Shown: positions 51,560-61,103, counted from the stretch's first letter. The stretch is DNA of 64,000 bases from Streptomyces albiflavescens (GCF_014645835.1 NZ_BMMM01000022.1:96369-160368), one strand, 5' to 3'. The notes: a model not told the origin generated them from the letters alone. Numbers and translations are program-made.

Positions 51560-52620
51560 CGCACACCGCGCAGGCGGTGGTGATCGGCGGCGGCCAGGCC
51601 GGACTCGCCGCCGGTTACCACCTGCGCCGCCTCGGCGTGGACTTCGTCATCCTCGATGCCCAGGCCGAGGCCGGCGGCGCCTGGCAACACACCTGGGACT
51701 CCCTGCATTTGTTCTCCCCGGCCGCGTACTCGTCGCTGCCGGGGCGGCCGATGCCCATACAGGTAGGAGAGACGTACCCGGATGCCGGTCACGTGGTCGG
51801 CTACCTCACCGAGTACGAGCGGCGATACGAGCTTCCCGTGCACCGCCCCGTACGCGTGGACGGCGTGCACCGCGAGGGCGAGTTCCTGCGCGTCGAGACG
51901 AACTCCGGTGCCTGGCGCGCCCGGGCCGTCATCAGCGCCACCGGCACCTGGTGGCGCCCCTTCCTGCCGGCCGTCCCCGGCCAGTCGGACTTCCGCGGAC
52001 ACCAGCTGCACACGGTCGAATACCGCAGCCCGAGTGACTTCGCCGGGCAACGCGTCATCATCGTCGGCGGCGGCAACTCCGGCGCCCAGATCGCCGCCGA
52101 CCTGGCCTACGACACCGAGCTGACCTGGGTCACCCAGCGCCCGCCCCGCTTCCTCGCCGATGACATCGACGGCCGCGCCCTGTTCGACGCGGCCACCGCC
52201 CGCCGCCGCGCCCTGGACGAACGCCGCACCGACACCGGCGGCGTCGCGTCCCTCGGCGACATCGTCGCCGTACCACCCGTGCGCGAGGCCCGCGACGCCG
52301 GACTGCTCAAGGCATCACCCATGTTCGTACGCCTCGAAGCCGACGGCGTCGTCTGGGCCGACGGCACCCGGGCTCATGCAGACACGGTCATCTGGTGCAC
52401 GGGCTTCCGCCCGGCGCTCGCCCATCTGGCCCCCTTGGGACTGCGAGGACGGCGCGGCCACATCGCCACGGAAGGCACCCGGGCTGTGGACGAACCCCGC
52501 ATTCACTTCCTCGGCTACGGGGACTGGACCGGCCCCGCCTCCGCCACCCTCATCGGCGTGGGCCGCCCCGCCCGGGACGCGGCCCGCGACATCGCCGAAC
52601 TGCTCACGAATGACCGGTGA
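51556..52620 (+). CDS. ArsO-like NAD(P)-dependent flavin monooxygenase
   Basis: 354 residues. FAD site AVVIGGGQAGLAAGYHLRRLG, NADPH site VIIVGGGNSGAQIAADLAYD, and the FMO-type HVVGYLTEYERRYELPVHRP stretch. Related proteins in ars clusters are named ArsO; the reaction is not well established. ATG overlaps the aquaporin stop (ATGA). The late Cys in VIWCTGFRPAL is common to the FMO group. Confidence 0.8.
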   Translation: MTHTAQAVVIGGGQAGLAAGYHLRRLGVDFVILDAQAEAGGAWQHTWDSLHLFSPAAYSSLPGRPMPIQVGETYPDAGHVVGYLTEYERRYELPVHRPVRVDGVHREGEFLRVETNSGAWRARAVISATGTWWRPFLPAVPGQSDFRGHQLHTVEYRSPSDFAGQRVIIVGGGNSGAQIAADLAYDTELTWVTQRPPRFLADDIDGRALFDAATARRRALDERRTDTGGVASLGDIVAVPPVREARDAGLLKASPMFVRLEADGVVWADGTRAHADTVIWCTGFRPALAHLAPLGLRGRRGHIATEGTRAVDEPRIHFLGYGDWTGPASATLIGVGRPARDAARDIAELLTNDR

Positions 52621-52640
52621 CTTGATGTGCGCCCGGCCGC

Positions 52641-53780
52641 TCAGCTCAGCGTGCTGACGACCTTGCGCACCTCGGCGGCGATGGACTCCGGCAGCGGCGC
52701 GTAGTGAATCTCGGACAGCGCCTCCTGTCCCTGTTCGCTGGCGGTGTAGGCGAGGAAGGACTTGAGAGCGGGCAGGCTGTCGGGAAGGTTGCCCTTGTCG
52801 CACACGATCTCGTACGTGACCAGGACGATCGGGTACGTACCGTCGGCGGAGGTCCGGTAGTCGAATTTCAAGGTCATGTCCTTGCCCGTGCCGACCAGCT
52901 TGGCGGCGGCGATGCCCGCGGACGCCGTCTTCGTGGTGGCCGTAACGGGGGCGGAGGCGCCGGTGTCGATGCGGACGGTGTTGATGCTGAGCCGGCTTGC
53001 GAAGGACAGCTCGAAGTAGCCGATCGAACCGGTGGTGGAGTTCACCGTCGAAGCGACGGCATCGGACCCCGCGGCGGAGTCTCCCGTGTGCCCCTGCCAC
53101 GCCTTTTCCGCCGGATACGGCCAGACTTTGGGAGCCGCGCCAGCGAGGTACGCCTGGAAGTTCTGAGTGGTGCCCGAGTCGTCGGACCGGTGGACTGCCC
53201 GGATGGGCAGGGACGGCAGTTCGGCGTCGGAGTTCAGCTTTCGGATGGCGGGGTCGTCCCAGGTGGTGATCCGCGCGTCAAAGATCTTGGCCAGGGTCTG
53301 CGCGTCCAGTACCAGGTCATTCACACCGGGCACGTTGTAGCCGATGGCGATGGAGCCGCCCACCATGGGCAGGTTGATGGCTCGGCCGCCCGAGCACACG
53401 CGGCCCAATCCTTTGGCGTTCTCTGGCTTGACGGGGCTGTCGGAGCCGCCGAATGAGGTGTCCCCGCGCAGGAACTGGGCGACTCCTGCACCGGAACCCA
53501 CCGGGTTGTACGCGATCTGCACCGGCGAGCAAGCCTGCTGGTACTGCTTGATCCAGTACTTCATCACGTTCTGCTGAGCGGTCGACCCCGAACCGGGGAC
53601 CTGCCCCTTCTTCGTACAGCCGGACCGCAAGAGAGTGGGTGTCACCGATGGTTTGTCCTGCGCGGCGCCGAAGCCGCTGACTCCCCACACCCAGATCAGT
53701 GCTCCGCCTGTCGCCGCCGCAACGGCCGCGGCCGCGCCGAGCGGCAGGAAAAGGCTTCGGCTCTTGCTCCGATGCTGCAC
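52641..53780 (-). CDS. PstS-like phosphate/arsenate-binding protein
   Basis: 379 residues. Signal-anchor (LFLPLGAAAAVAAATGGALI) without a lipobox, then the PstS fold with GSGSTAQQNVMKYWIKQYQQ, GSGAGVAQFL, FGGSDSPV and RSDDSGTTQNF, the oxyanion-binding loops. No pstCAB follows, so it is an orphan. In ars islands such proteins may scavenge phosphate selectively during arsenate stress. The GTG start at 53780 is tentative. An ACATAG-N8-CTATGT repeat at 53868 is upstream. Confidence 0.85.
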   Translation of the reverse strand: MQHRSKSRSLFLPLGAAAAVAAATGGALIWVWGVSGFGAAQDKPSVTPTLLRSGCTKKGQVPGSGSTAQQNVMKYWIKQYQQACSPVQIAYNPVGSGAGVAQFLRGDTSFGGSDSPVKPENAKGLGRVCSGGRAINLPMVGGSIAIGYNVPGVNDLVLDAQTLAKIFDARITTWDDPAIRKLNSDAELPSLPIRAVHRSDDSGTTQNFQAYLAGAAPKVWPYPAEKAWQGHTGDSAAGSDAVASTVNSTTGSIGYFELSFASRLSINTVRIDTGASAPVTATTKTASAGIAAAKLVGTGKDMTLKFDYRTSADGTYPIVLVTYEIVCDKGNLPDSLPALKSFLAYTASEQGQEALSEIHYAPLPESIAAEVRKVVSTLS

Positions 53781-53867
53781 CCCTAGCCCCTTTCGGAAGG
53801 CATACGGGTGGCAGGCCGAATGTCGTCGCCATGGTCTGGCCGTTGATTCGCGCCCCCACTCGCCCGG

Positions 53868-53887
53868 ACATAGATGGTTACCTATGT
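53868..53887. promoter_or_regulatory. Inverted repeat upstream of pstS-like gene
   Basis: ACATAG-ATGGTTAC-CTATGT, 88 bp before the tentative start. It shares CTATGT with the ArsR elements at 54.35 and 54.45 kb. The 204-bp gap between pstS and arsR holds nothing else. Confidence 0.4.
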
Positions 53888-53984
53888 GGGACTTGTGGTG
53901 GCGACGTGCACGCGAACGTCTGTTGACGCGCTTGTGTCAGGCAGGGGGTTTCGACGTGTCTTGAGCAACACGAGTGCGTGTGGG

Positions 53985-54350
53985 CTATCTAGCGGTGAGC
54001 ATCTGCCCCATGGCAGCCACGACCGACGGCTCGACCCGGTAGTAAACCCAGGTGCCGCGCCGCTCGGACGTAAGCAGCCCTGCCTCCTTGAGCTTCTTCA
54101 GGTGATGGGAGACGGTCGGCTGCGAGACACCGACGTCGGAGATGTCGCACACGCACGCCTCGCCACCCGCATGCGAGGCGACCAGCGAGAACAGGCGAAG
54201 TCGCACCGGATCCCCCAGCGCCTTGAACATCCGCGCGGTCCGCTCGGCCTCCTCGGCGCTCAGGGGGCGCTCGGTCAGCGGCGGGCAGCACGGGACCACG
54301 GCCTCGGCGGCCTCGGGTTCCAGCAGCGGCAGCGCGTTGACGTTCGACAT
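53985..54350 (-). CDS. arsR: ArsR/SmtB-family regulator with CVC site
   Basis: 121 residues. Metal motif GGEACVCDISDVGVS; HTH VSQPTVSHHLKKLKEAGLLT and ERRGTWVYYRV. An N-terminal VVPCCPPL adds two cysteines. The ATG at 54350 sits inside an operator-like repeat, so the longer start at 54416 is unlikely. It is divergent from the flavoprotein/arsI operon and should repress it and itself. Confidence 0.9.
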   Translation of the reverse strand: MSNVNALPLLEPEAAEAVVPCCPPLTERPLSAEEAERTARMFKALGDPVRLRLFSLVASHAGGEACVCDISDVGVSQPTVSHHLKKLKEAGLLTSERRGTWVYYRVEPSVVAAMGQMLTAR

Positions 54351-54370
54351 CTGTCTATGTTGACACATGT
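54345..54370. promoter_or_regulatory. ArsR operator at the arsR start
   Basis: CGACAT ... ATGTCG arms enclose the core TGTCTATGTTGAC, which recurs at 54451-54463. Confidence 0.5.
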
Positions 54371-54440
54371 CGAACCAAGCTGGCCAGGCGCCGGGGTCCG
54401 CGACCCCGACCGTCACTGCATCTAGCAGCTCACCATCTAG

Positions 54441-54474
54441 ATTCGATAAGTGTCTATGTTGACGCTTATCGAAT
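54441..54474. promoter_or_regulatory. ArsR operator before flavoprotein-arsI operon
   Basis: Perfect 10-bp arms ATTCGATAAG / CTTATCGAAT around a 14-bp centre beginning TGTCTATGTTGAC, 59 bp before the flavoprotein start. Confidence 0.65.
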
Positions 54475-54532
54475 CAGGTGGGATGCTGGGCGCCGCAAGA
54501 GATCGACGGATGTCGAAGCAAAGGGGAATCTC

Positions 54533-55912
54533 GTGGCTGTGTCCATCAACAGCGTGCCCACCACCGACCAACTGCCCGTCGTGGTCATCGGAGCCGGCCC
54601 GATCGGCCTGGCCGCCGCTGCCCACCTCGTCGAGCGCGGCATCGAACCCCTGGTCCTGGAAGCCGGTCCGGCTGCGGGCAGCGCCGTCCGGGACTGGTCG
54701 CACGTGCGGCTGTTCTCGACCTGGGGAGAGGTCATCGACCCCTCCGCCGAGAAGCTCCTGGCCCCCACCGGGTGGGTCCGCCCCGACGGCGCGACGTATC
54801 CGACCGGCGGTGACTGGGCCGACAAGTACCTGCAGCCGCTCGCCGATGTCCTCGACGACAAGGTCCGCTTCGGTGCGCAGGTGACGGGCGTCGCCCGAGC
54901 GGGCCGCGACCGGATCGTCGACTCCGGGCGCGACGAGCAGCCCTTCACCGTGCACGTCACCACCGCGGACGGCCAGGAGGAGCGGATCACCGCCCGCGCC
55001 GTCATCGACGCCTCCGGCACCTGGTCCGTCCCCAGTCCGATCGGCGCAGACGGCCTGCCCGCCCTCGGTGAGAAGGCGGCCGCCGAGCAGATCTCCTACC
55101 GCGTTCCCGACCTCAAGGACCCGGCCGTACGAGCCCGTTTCGCCGGTAGGCGCACGGCTGTCGTCGGCTCCGGCGCCTCCGCCTTCACCGCCCTCGCCTA
55201 CCTCGCCGAGCTCGCGAAGGAGGAGCCCGGCACGCACGCGGTCTGGATCCTGCGCCGGGGCATCGGCGCGAGCACGTACGGCGGCGGCGAGGCCGACCAG
55301 CTCCCCGCTCGCGGCGCGCTGGGCCTGCGTGCCAAGGCCGCCGTGGAGGACGGATACGCGAGCGCGGCCACCGGCTTCCGCACCGAGGCCGTCGAGCGCG
55401 GGGCCGACGGCCGCCTGGTCCTGGTTGCCGAGGACGGCCGCCGCCTCGACCCGGTCGATGAGGTCATCGTGCTGACCGGATTCCGCCCGGACCTCTCCTT
55501 CCTCTCGGAGGTCCGCCTCGGTCTGGACGAGCGTCTTGAGGCGCCGACCGCGCTGGCCCCGCTGATCGACCCGAACGTGCACTCCTGCGGCACCGTCTAC
55601 CCGCACGGTGTGAACGAGCTCTCCCACCCGGAGAAGGACGTCTACCTGGTCGGCATGAAGTCCTACGGTCGCGCCCCCACGTTCCTCGCGATGACCGGCT
55701 ACGAGCAGGTCCGCTCCATCGCCGCCGCGATCGCCGGAGACCAGGAAGCCGCCGAGCGCATCGAGCTGACCCTCCCGGAGACCGGCGTGTGCGGCGGCGC
55801 AGGATTGTTCGACGAGCCGGAGAACGCGGAGCAGTCCGGCGGTGGCTGCTGCGCCGCTCCCTCCACTCTCCAGATCGGCATCGGCGCCCCGGCATCATCC
55901 GGCGGTTGCTGA
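54533..55912 (+). CDS. FAD/NAD(P)-dependent oxidoreductase of the ars operon
   Basis: 459 residues. FAD site VVVIGAGPIGLAAAAHLVER; NAD site TAVVGSGASAFTALAYLAEL; IVLTGFRPDLSFL and a C-terminal Cys cluster (GVCGGAGLFD, GGGCCAAP, SSGGC), which could bind arsenite. The GTG at 54533 follows AAGGGG. It is co-transcribed with arsI, 28 bp downstream. Often called ArsT- or thioredoxin-reductase-like, but no CxxC redox pair of TrxB type is seen, so the reaction is uncertain. Confidence 0.75.
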   Translation: MAVSINSVPTTDQLPVVVIGAGPIGLAAAAHLVERGIEPLVLEAGPAAGSAVRDWSHVRLFSTWGEVIDPSAEKLLAPTGWVRPDGATYPTGGDWADKYLQPLADVLDDKVRFGAQVTGVARAGRDRIVDSGRDEQPFTVHVTTADGQEERITARAVIDASGTWSVPSPIGADGLPALGEKAAAEQISYRVPDLKDPAVRARFAGRRTAVVGSGASAFTALAYLAELAKEEPGTHAVWILRRGIGASTYGGGEADQLPARGALGLRAKAAVEDGYASAATGFRTEAVERGADGRLVLVAEDGRRLDPVDEVIVLTGFRPDLSFLSEVRLGLDERLEAPTALAPLIDPNVHSCGTVYPHGVNELSHPEKDVYLVGMKSYGRAPTFLAMTGYEQVRSIAAAIAGDQEAAERIELTLPETGVCGGAGLFDEPENAEQSGGGCCAAPSTLQIGIGAPASSGGC

Positions 55913-55940
55913 ACTCCACACCCATACAAGGAGGTTCGCC

Positions 55941-56396
55941 ATGTCCCGCGTACAGCTCGCCCTCCGCGTCCCCGACCTCGCCGCGTCCATCGCCTTCTAC
56001 ACGAAGCTGTTCGGCACCGAGCCCGCCAAACTCCGCGACGGCTACGCCAACTTCGCCATCGCCGAGCCGCCGCTCAAGCTCGTCCTCGTCGAAGGCACCG
56101 CAGGCGAGGCGACCCGTATGGACCATCTCGGCGTCGAGGTCGACAGCACCGAGGCCGTCCACGCCGCCACCGCCCGCCTGGGCGACGCGGGCCTGGCCAC
56201 CGACGTGGAGAACGACACCACCTGCTGCTACGCCCTCCAGGACAAGGTCTGGGTCCATAGCCCCGGCCAGGAACCCTGGGAGGTCTACTTCGTCAAAGCC
56301 GACGCCGACACCCTCGCCAAGCAGCAAGGAAGCACGTGCTGCGCAGGCCCTGCCGAGGATGCGCAGGAAACGGTCGTCGCGGGCGGCTGCTGCTGA
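55941..56396 (+). CDS. arsI: ArsI-type C-As lyase / CadI-family metalloenzyme
   Basis: 151 residues, a vicinal-oxygen-chelate fold. Candidate Fe ligands are His in VQLALRVPDL-region and MDHLGVEV, and Glu in PWEVYFVK; the vicinal cysteines that bind trivalent organoarsenic are in DTTCCYALQDKVWV. A C-terminal GSTCCAGPAE and GGCC add thiols. ArsI cleaves methyl- or aryl-arsenic bonds using O2. The first ligand His seen in other ArsI is not obvious (LALRVPDL), so related CadI-type binding is an alternative. The ATG at 55941 follows AAGGAGG. Confidence 0.82.
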   Translation: MSRVQLALRVPDLAASIAFYTKLFGTEPAKLRDGYANFAIAEPPLKLVLVEGTAGEATRMDHLGVEVDSTEAVHAATARLGDAGLATDVENDTTCCYALQDKVWVHSPGQEPWEVYFVKADADTLAKQQGSTCCAGPAEDAQETVVAGGCC

Positions 56397-56403
56397 TCCG
56401 CCG

Positions 56404-56526
56404 ATGACCAACCTCCACCCCAGCCAGGCCGCGACCGGAACGGGGAACCGGTCGCGGCCTCGCGCCGCCGTGACCGCCCTCTGCGCCACCCAGATCACCA
56501 GTTGGGGAATCGTCCACTGCGCCTAA
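56404..56526 (+). pseudogene. MFS transporter N-terminal fragment
   Basis: 40 codons ending in TAA: AAVTALCATQITSWGIVHCA. This is the first helix of an MFS protein (Q-I-T-S-W-G-I-V is typical), truncated straight after. It begins 8 bp after arsI and was probably the operon's exporter. Confidence 0.6.
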
Positions 56527-57205
56527 TCCGTAGCTAAGGGCAGGCCCGGACGGATTGAGGTTGCTATGGGCCAGCCTCCGGTCGAGGAAGTATTGCTGCA
56601 GATCGACGGCGTTCGGCCTCGCGGCAAGTGGCTGAAGAGGAGCGCAGTGAAGTCCGGCTATCCGTGTCTGCGCGTCTTGGAGGTCCGGATCGTCCGGCCT
56701 CGTCGAGCTTGTGGAATCTGCCAGTACGACGACCGGATGGGAGGGGAGAGACCTGGATGGCCCTTGCCCTCGGTGGCCTACTGATCGCAGCCCGGCCGCT
56801 GAAGGCCACTCGTTGATGCCGGGTTGTCTGCCGCACGATGACGACGGGCAGCAGACAGCAGGGCCACAGACGGCTCGAACAACATGGCTGCTGGCCCCAT
56901 GTGGTGATGTGCTTGGACGGCGCCGGACAGACGCCTTTTACGCACGGCGTATACGCCTCTGGGAAGAGCGGCAGCGTCCGGCGTCCCCTCAGCACACCAC
57001 GACCCGCGCCGCCACGGCCGGACGTCATCACCAGCAGGCTGATAGCTCGTTGGTGTTGGCGGCGCGAGCCCGCCGCACGGTGACCTCTTGATACGTCCCT
57101 CTCGCTAGCACTGGAGAACACCAGGGTTTCAGCTCCCACCCTGCAAACGGAGACGACGAACCGGCAGACATCCCTCGCTGAGACCAGTGGCAGTCTTCGG
57201 AATCG
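56527..57205. other. Gene-poor stretch
   Basis: 679 bp between the MFS scrap and the UvrD fragment. Several short open frames exist on both strands but none has a ribosome site plus recognisable motifs. I see no repeat or RNA gene in it. Confidence 0.5.
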
Positions 57206-58132
57206 TCACGAGGGCTCCGAGGCGGCTGGAAGGTCATCGATCCAGGCAAGACCACCGAGGTCAAGCCGACTGCGGGCGCGTGTCACGGCAACGTAGGCGA
57301 GGCGAGCGTCCGATTCGCTCACCGGCTCCGGGATCGGACGACCACAGTCGTCGTGTTGGTCACTGTCTGGGGGCGGGGGGAAGTCATCGGCGACCCTGAC
57401 GGTGGGCCATTCCCGGCCTTTGGCCTTGTGAGCCGTGGAGACCGTGACGTCGGCCTTGTTCTCATCGGTCAGCGCGTGGACCGCGGTGATGATGGCCTCG
57501 GGTCCGTGCTGGTCGACAAGTTTTACGAAAGGCTGCAGATCACGGCCGGCGGGGTCGTGATCCGCGTACTCCTGCAACTCGCCCCAGGAAGCGAAGAGAA
57601 CGAGTTCGGGGTGGGCGGTGCGGCGGCCTTCTTTGAGGTCCTGCGCAGCCAGCGCCAGCGCGACGAGCGTTTGTCCTCCCCGCGTCAGTGCGACGCGGTG
57701 GCCGGCGGCCAGCAGTCTCATGACCTCGGTCATGGCCCCGATGTTCGTGCGGCACAGCACCGCGTCCGGGGAGGTGACGAGGCCGACCTTCGTTGGGATC
57801 TCATTGGTGCCGGTCAGACGGATGGGCGCGTCGGTGAACGCGAGCCAGCGGTTGGCTTGTTCAGCGAGGAGGGGGCCAAAGCGGAAGGAGCGGGTCAGGG
57901 TGAGGTGATTGGCGTCGAAGCCTGTCATGACGTCCCGGGCTCCGCGCCAGCCGTAGATCGCCTGGGCGGAGTCGCCGACCATGACCAGCTGGGTGTGGGC
58001 GCGTTGAGCGGCGAAGACCTGTTCCAGGACCGGGTTGGTGTCCTGTGCCTCGTCCAGGAAGAGGAAGTCGGCGTCGATCTTTGGTTCGGTCAGGGCCCAC
58101 ATCTTCAGGTAGTGGTCATGCTCGAAACGCAC
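57206..58132 (-). pseudogene. UvrD/Rep-type helicase, 5'-truncated
   Basis: 308 residues covering helicase motifs II to VI: DADFLFLDEAQDTNP (Walker B), VMVGDSAQAIYGWRGA (III), TLTRSFRFG (IV), VTVSTAHKAKGREWP (V), RLAYVAVTRARSRLDL (VI). Walker A and the N-terminal third are missing: the frame starts at RFEHDHYLKMWAL, and the adjoining DNA is TraSA of the AICE remnant. It cannot hydrolyse ATP as it stands. Confidence 0.85.
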
Positions 58133-58152
58133 CGCTTGTGCACGCTTGGAAG

Positions 58153-59088
58153 GTGCACGCGGTACGTGTCACCTCGCCGGAGCGCGGCCTCGTGCTTCTG
58201 ACCGCAACCGCCAGTGACCCGCTGGCCCGGCCCGGCTTAGCCTCGGCGCCTGCCGCACTCCTGTCCGCACTCATCGGCGTACTGGAGAACGGCGGCGCCT
58301 GGGTCATGGATCTACGGCTCGTGCCGCACTGGCTCATCGCCGGCGCCACGCGGTCCGGCAAGTCCACCCTGCTCGCCCGGCTGATCACTCAACTCGCACC
58401 GCAACAGGTCGCCCTGGTCGGCATCGACTGCAAGGGCGGCATGGAACTCGGCCTGTTCGCCGGGCGGTTGAGCGCCCTCACCACGTGCAGGCGCGAGGCG
58501 GTCGCGGTACTCGCCGCACTTGTCCTCGACATGCAGGACCGCATGCGCGCCTGCCGCACGGCAGGGTTCCGATCCATCTGGGAACTGCCCGACAAGCTGC
58601 GTCCGATACCCGTCGTCGTGATCGTCGACGAACTCGCGGAGCTGTACCTGTCCGACGGCAGACGAGAGAGCAAGGCGGAGGCGGAGCAGTGCTCGACGCT
58701 CCTCCTACGCCTGGCCCAACTCGGCGTCGCGCTCGGCATGCACCTGGTCGTCGCCGGGCAACGCGTCGGCTCGGATCTCGGCCCCGGCGTCACCGCACTG
58801 CGGGCTCAACTCGGCGGCCGTATCTGCCACCGAGTCAACGACCCCGGCACGGCAGAAATAACCTTGGGCGACCTCAACAAGGACGCCGTCGTCGTCGCGC
58901 AGTCGATCACCCAGGACGAGAAAGGCGTGGCCGTCTGCACCGGGCCTGAGGGCGGCTGGAGCCGCGCCCGGTCGCACCTCACATCGACCGAAGAGGCCTC
59001 GGCAACGGCCAGGAAGTACGCGGCCATGACCCCCGAACTGCCCGCCATAGACCTCGCTCTCGCGGCGCTCGAAGGAGGCGCGGAGTGA
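58153..59088 (+). pseudogene. TraSA-like FtsK/SpoIIIE translocase, 5'-truncated
   Basis: 311 residues from an FtsK/SpoIIIE domain: Walker A LIAGATRSGKSTLLARL, DCKGGMELGLFAGRLS, Walker B IPVVVIVDELAELYLSD, and LGMHLVVAGQRVGSDLGPGV. The family pumps double-stranded DNA between mycelia. The usual N-terminal membrane part is missing; recognisable homology starts at about VTSPERGLVLLTATASDPL, right at the junction with the UvrD fragment. Confidence 0.8.
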
Positions 59089-59282
59089 TCAGCGCAGGTA
59101 CCGCCGTGTCCCTCGTGGTGGTCTTCGGGATCATCACCCTCCTCCTCGTGCGATCCCGGGACGTACGCGCCTGGGAGGCCGTCTGCATCGCCCTCTTCGG
59201 CATGTACCTCGGCCAGACCCCGGTCAGCCTCACGATCAACGGCTTCCTCACCTGGGTGCTCAGCGGCTTCTCCCACTTCTAA
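59085..59282 (+). CDS. Spd-like small membrane protein
   Basis: 65 residues with two hydrophobic segments (GTAVSLVVVFGIITLLLV and VCIALFGMYLGQTPVSLTI). The GTG start overlaps the traSA stop (GTGA). Small membrane proteins here usually belong to plasmid spreading (spd) functions. Assignment by position and topology only. Confidence 0.6.
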   Translation: MISAGTAVSLVVVFGIITLLLVRSRDVRAWEAVCIALFGMYLGQTPVSLTINGFLTWVLSGFSHF

Positions 59283-59300
59283 GCAGGAAGGACGTACGCC

Positions 59301-59414
59301 ATGCCCATGAACCGCGTGAGGTGCCCCAACTGCAAGGGCGAGGGCGCCCGTACCACCTGGACCGGACGGCGTCGGCGCTGCCGCGTCTGCCGGGGCACCG
59401 GAACCATCCGCTGA
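59301..59414 (+). CDS. Zinc-ribbon microprotein
   Basis: 37 residues with CPNCKGEG and CRVCRGTG, two CxxC-x-GxG knuckles as in DnaJ-type zinc ribbons. The ATG at 59301 follows AGGAAGG. Conserved in position between spd and rep in this kind of element. Confidence 0.75.
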   Translation: MPMNRVRCPNCKGEGARTTWTGRRRRCRVCRGTGTIR

Positions 59415-59456
59415 CTCACACGCACCACCACACCTGACCACCGAAGGAGCGATCCC

Positions 59457-60930
59457 ATGACCGATAGCGCGCCACCAACCATCACCCGTGCCGCTTCGGC
59501 GGCCCACCCTGGAAGGCCACCACCATCACACCCGAGTTCACCTCGGCTGACAGGCGCGCAGCCCTCGACCGCGCGGCGCGCCTGCGTCAGCTCCCCGAAG
59601 CAGACCGCGACGCAATCCGCATCGCCCAAGATCCGAAGTTCGCCCGTTGGCTCGACCAGATCGTCGCCACGGGAGGCTGTGCTCGCCCGGTCCACCTCTC
59701 CGGCTCGACCACCACGCATGACGCGGGAACCGGCGAGATCCTCCAGCACTACGACACCCGCAGCGAACCCGACGAACGGCTCCTCATACGCTGCCGCAAC
59801 CGGCGCGCAACCGTCTGCGCGCCCTGCTCCCGACTCCACGCAGGCGACACCTATCACCTCGTCCGCGCCGGACTCCTCGGCGGCAAGAACGTCCCGGCAA
59901 CGGTCCGCGACCGACCCCGGCTCTTCATCACCCTCACCGCCCCATCATTCGGGCTCGTGCATCGCGCCGGCCAGATCTGCCACCCTCGTCGCGACCGCGG
60001 ACAATGCGAGCACGGTCGGCCCCTCGGCTGCGGCGCCGTCCATGACGCGAGCTATGCCGTCGTCGGCCAACCTCTCTGCACAGACTGTTACGACTACCCG
60101 GCCCACATCCTCTGGCACGCGCATGTGGGCAAGCTCTGGGACCGCTTCGCCATCGGCGTCCGGCGTCAACTCGCCTCGGCAGTTGGCCTCACACAGTCGC
60201 TCTTCTCGTCGCACGCCCGGCTGTCCATCGCCCGTGTTGCGGAGTACCAGAAGCGGGCGGCCGTCCACATACACGCGGTCGTACGCCTCGACGGCCCGGC
60301 CGGACCGCACGACGAACCCCCGGCCTGGGGCAGCACAGACCGGCTCACCGATGCCGTGCGCGCCTCCGCCCGGCGGGTCCTGGTGCGCACTCCCCACAGT
60401 CCCGCCGTCGGCGAACTCGATCTCCGCTGGGGTGTCCAGATCGATGCCCGCCCTCTGCGCGCCGACGGCCTCGGCCCGGACGACGATGCCGTAGCCGCGT
60501 ACGTCGCGAAATACGTCACCAAGGGAACTCAGGAGACGGGCGCCGGTACCGACTACAGACTCACCACCTGGGACGACATCGGCGCAGTCCCCGTCACCGC
60601 CCACGTGCGGGCGCTCATGTGCACCTGCTGGCCCCTCGGCGGCCTTCCCGACTACGCACCCCTCCACCTGCAGGCTGGGCCCACACCCTCGGCTACCGCG
60701 GTCACATCCTCACCAAGTCCCGTGCCTACTCGACCACGTACGCGGCGCTACGCGCCGAACGCGCTCGTCATGTGGGTCACGACGACATTCCCGACGCAGT
60801 CACCGAACGGCACTGGCGCTACGTCGGCTCCGGGCACACCCCAGGCGCCGCACTCGTGGCCGCCGGCGTCGCCGAAGACATCGCCACGAGCCGCGAGATC
60901 ATTCGGGAAGCACATGAGATGCCCCGGTGA
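59457..60930 (+). pseudogene. RepSA-like replication initiator, two frameshifts
   Basis: The start (MTDSAPPTITRAASAA) is in one frame; from 59510 a second frame gives WKATTITPEFTSADRRAALD, CRNRRATVCAPCSRLHAGD, a Cys-rich segment and VAAYVAKYVTKGTQETGAG; from about 60668 a third frame gives WAHTLGYRGHILTKSRAYST and ends at 60930. Together they form a full RepSA-type rolling-circle initiator with YVAKYVTK near the catalytic Tyr. Two indels make it nonfunctional as written. Confidence 0.85.
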
Positions 60931-61058
60931 CGAGACGCAACGACGAGAGGTGGGCTCGGGCGGTCGCACGCCAGGCAGCCAAGTTCCCTAGGCGGATGGG
61001 GCCAAAGAGCGCTGAGCGACTCGCGCGGCTCCTCGGGCCTGCTCAGAAGGATTCCTAG
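60927..61058 (+). CDS. Small basic protein after repSA
   Basis: 43 residues (RRNDERWARAVARQAAKFPR, RMGPKSAERLARLLGP), very basic. The GTG overlaps the repSA stop (GTGA). Not recognised; position suggests an AICE accessory function. Confidence 0.45.
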   Translation: MTRRNDERWARAVARQAAKFPRRMGPKSAERLARLLGPAQKDS

Positions 61059-61103
61059 TATCCGTCGCGGATGGGTTGATCATGCTCACGCAGCCCGCTG
61101 CTA

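Larger units (their letters stand above)
58138..61058 (+). mobile_element. AICE (pSAM2-like) remnant
   Basis: Gene order traSA-like, spd-like, zinc-ribbon, repSA-like, small gene matches the transfer/replication block of actinomycete integrative conjugative elements. The 5' end of traSA is lost, repSA is frameshifted and no integrase, excisionase or attachment site is visible, so it is immobile. Confidence 0.8.
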
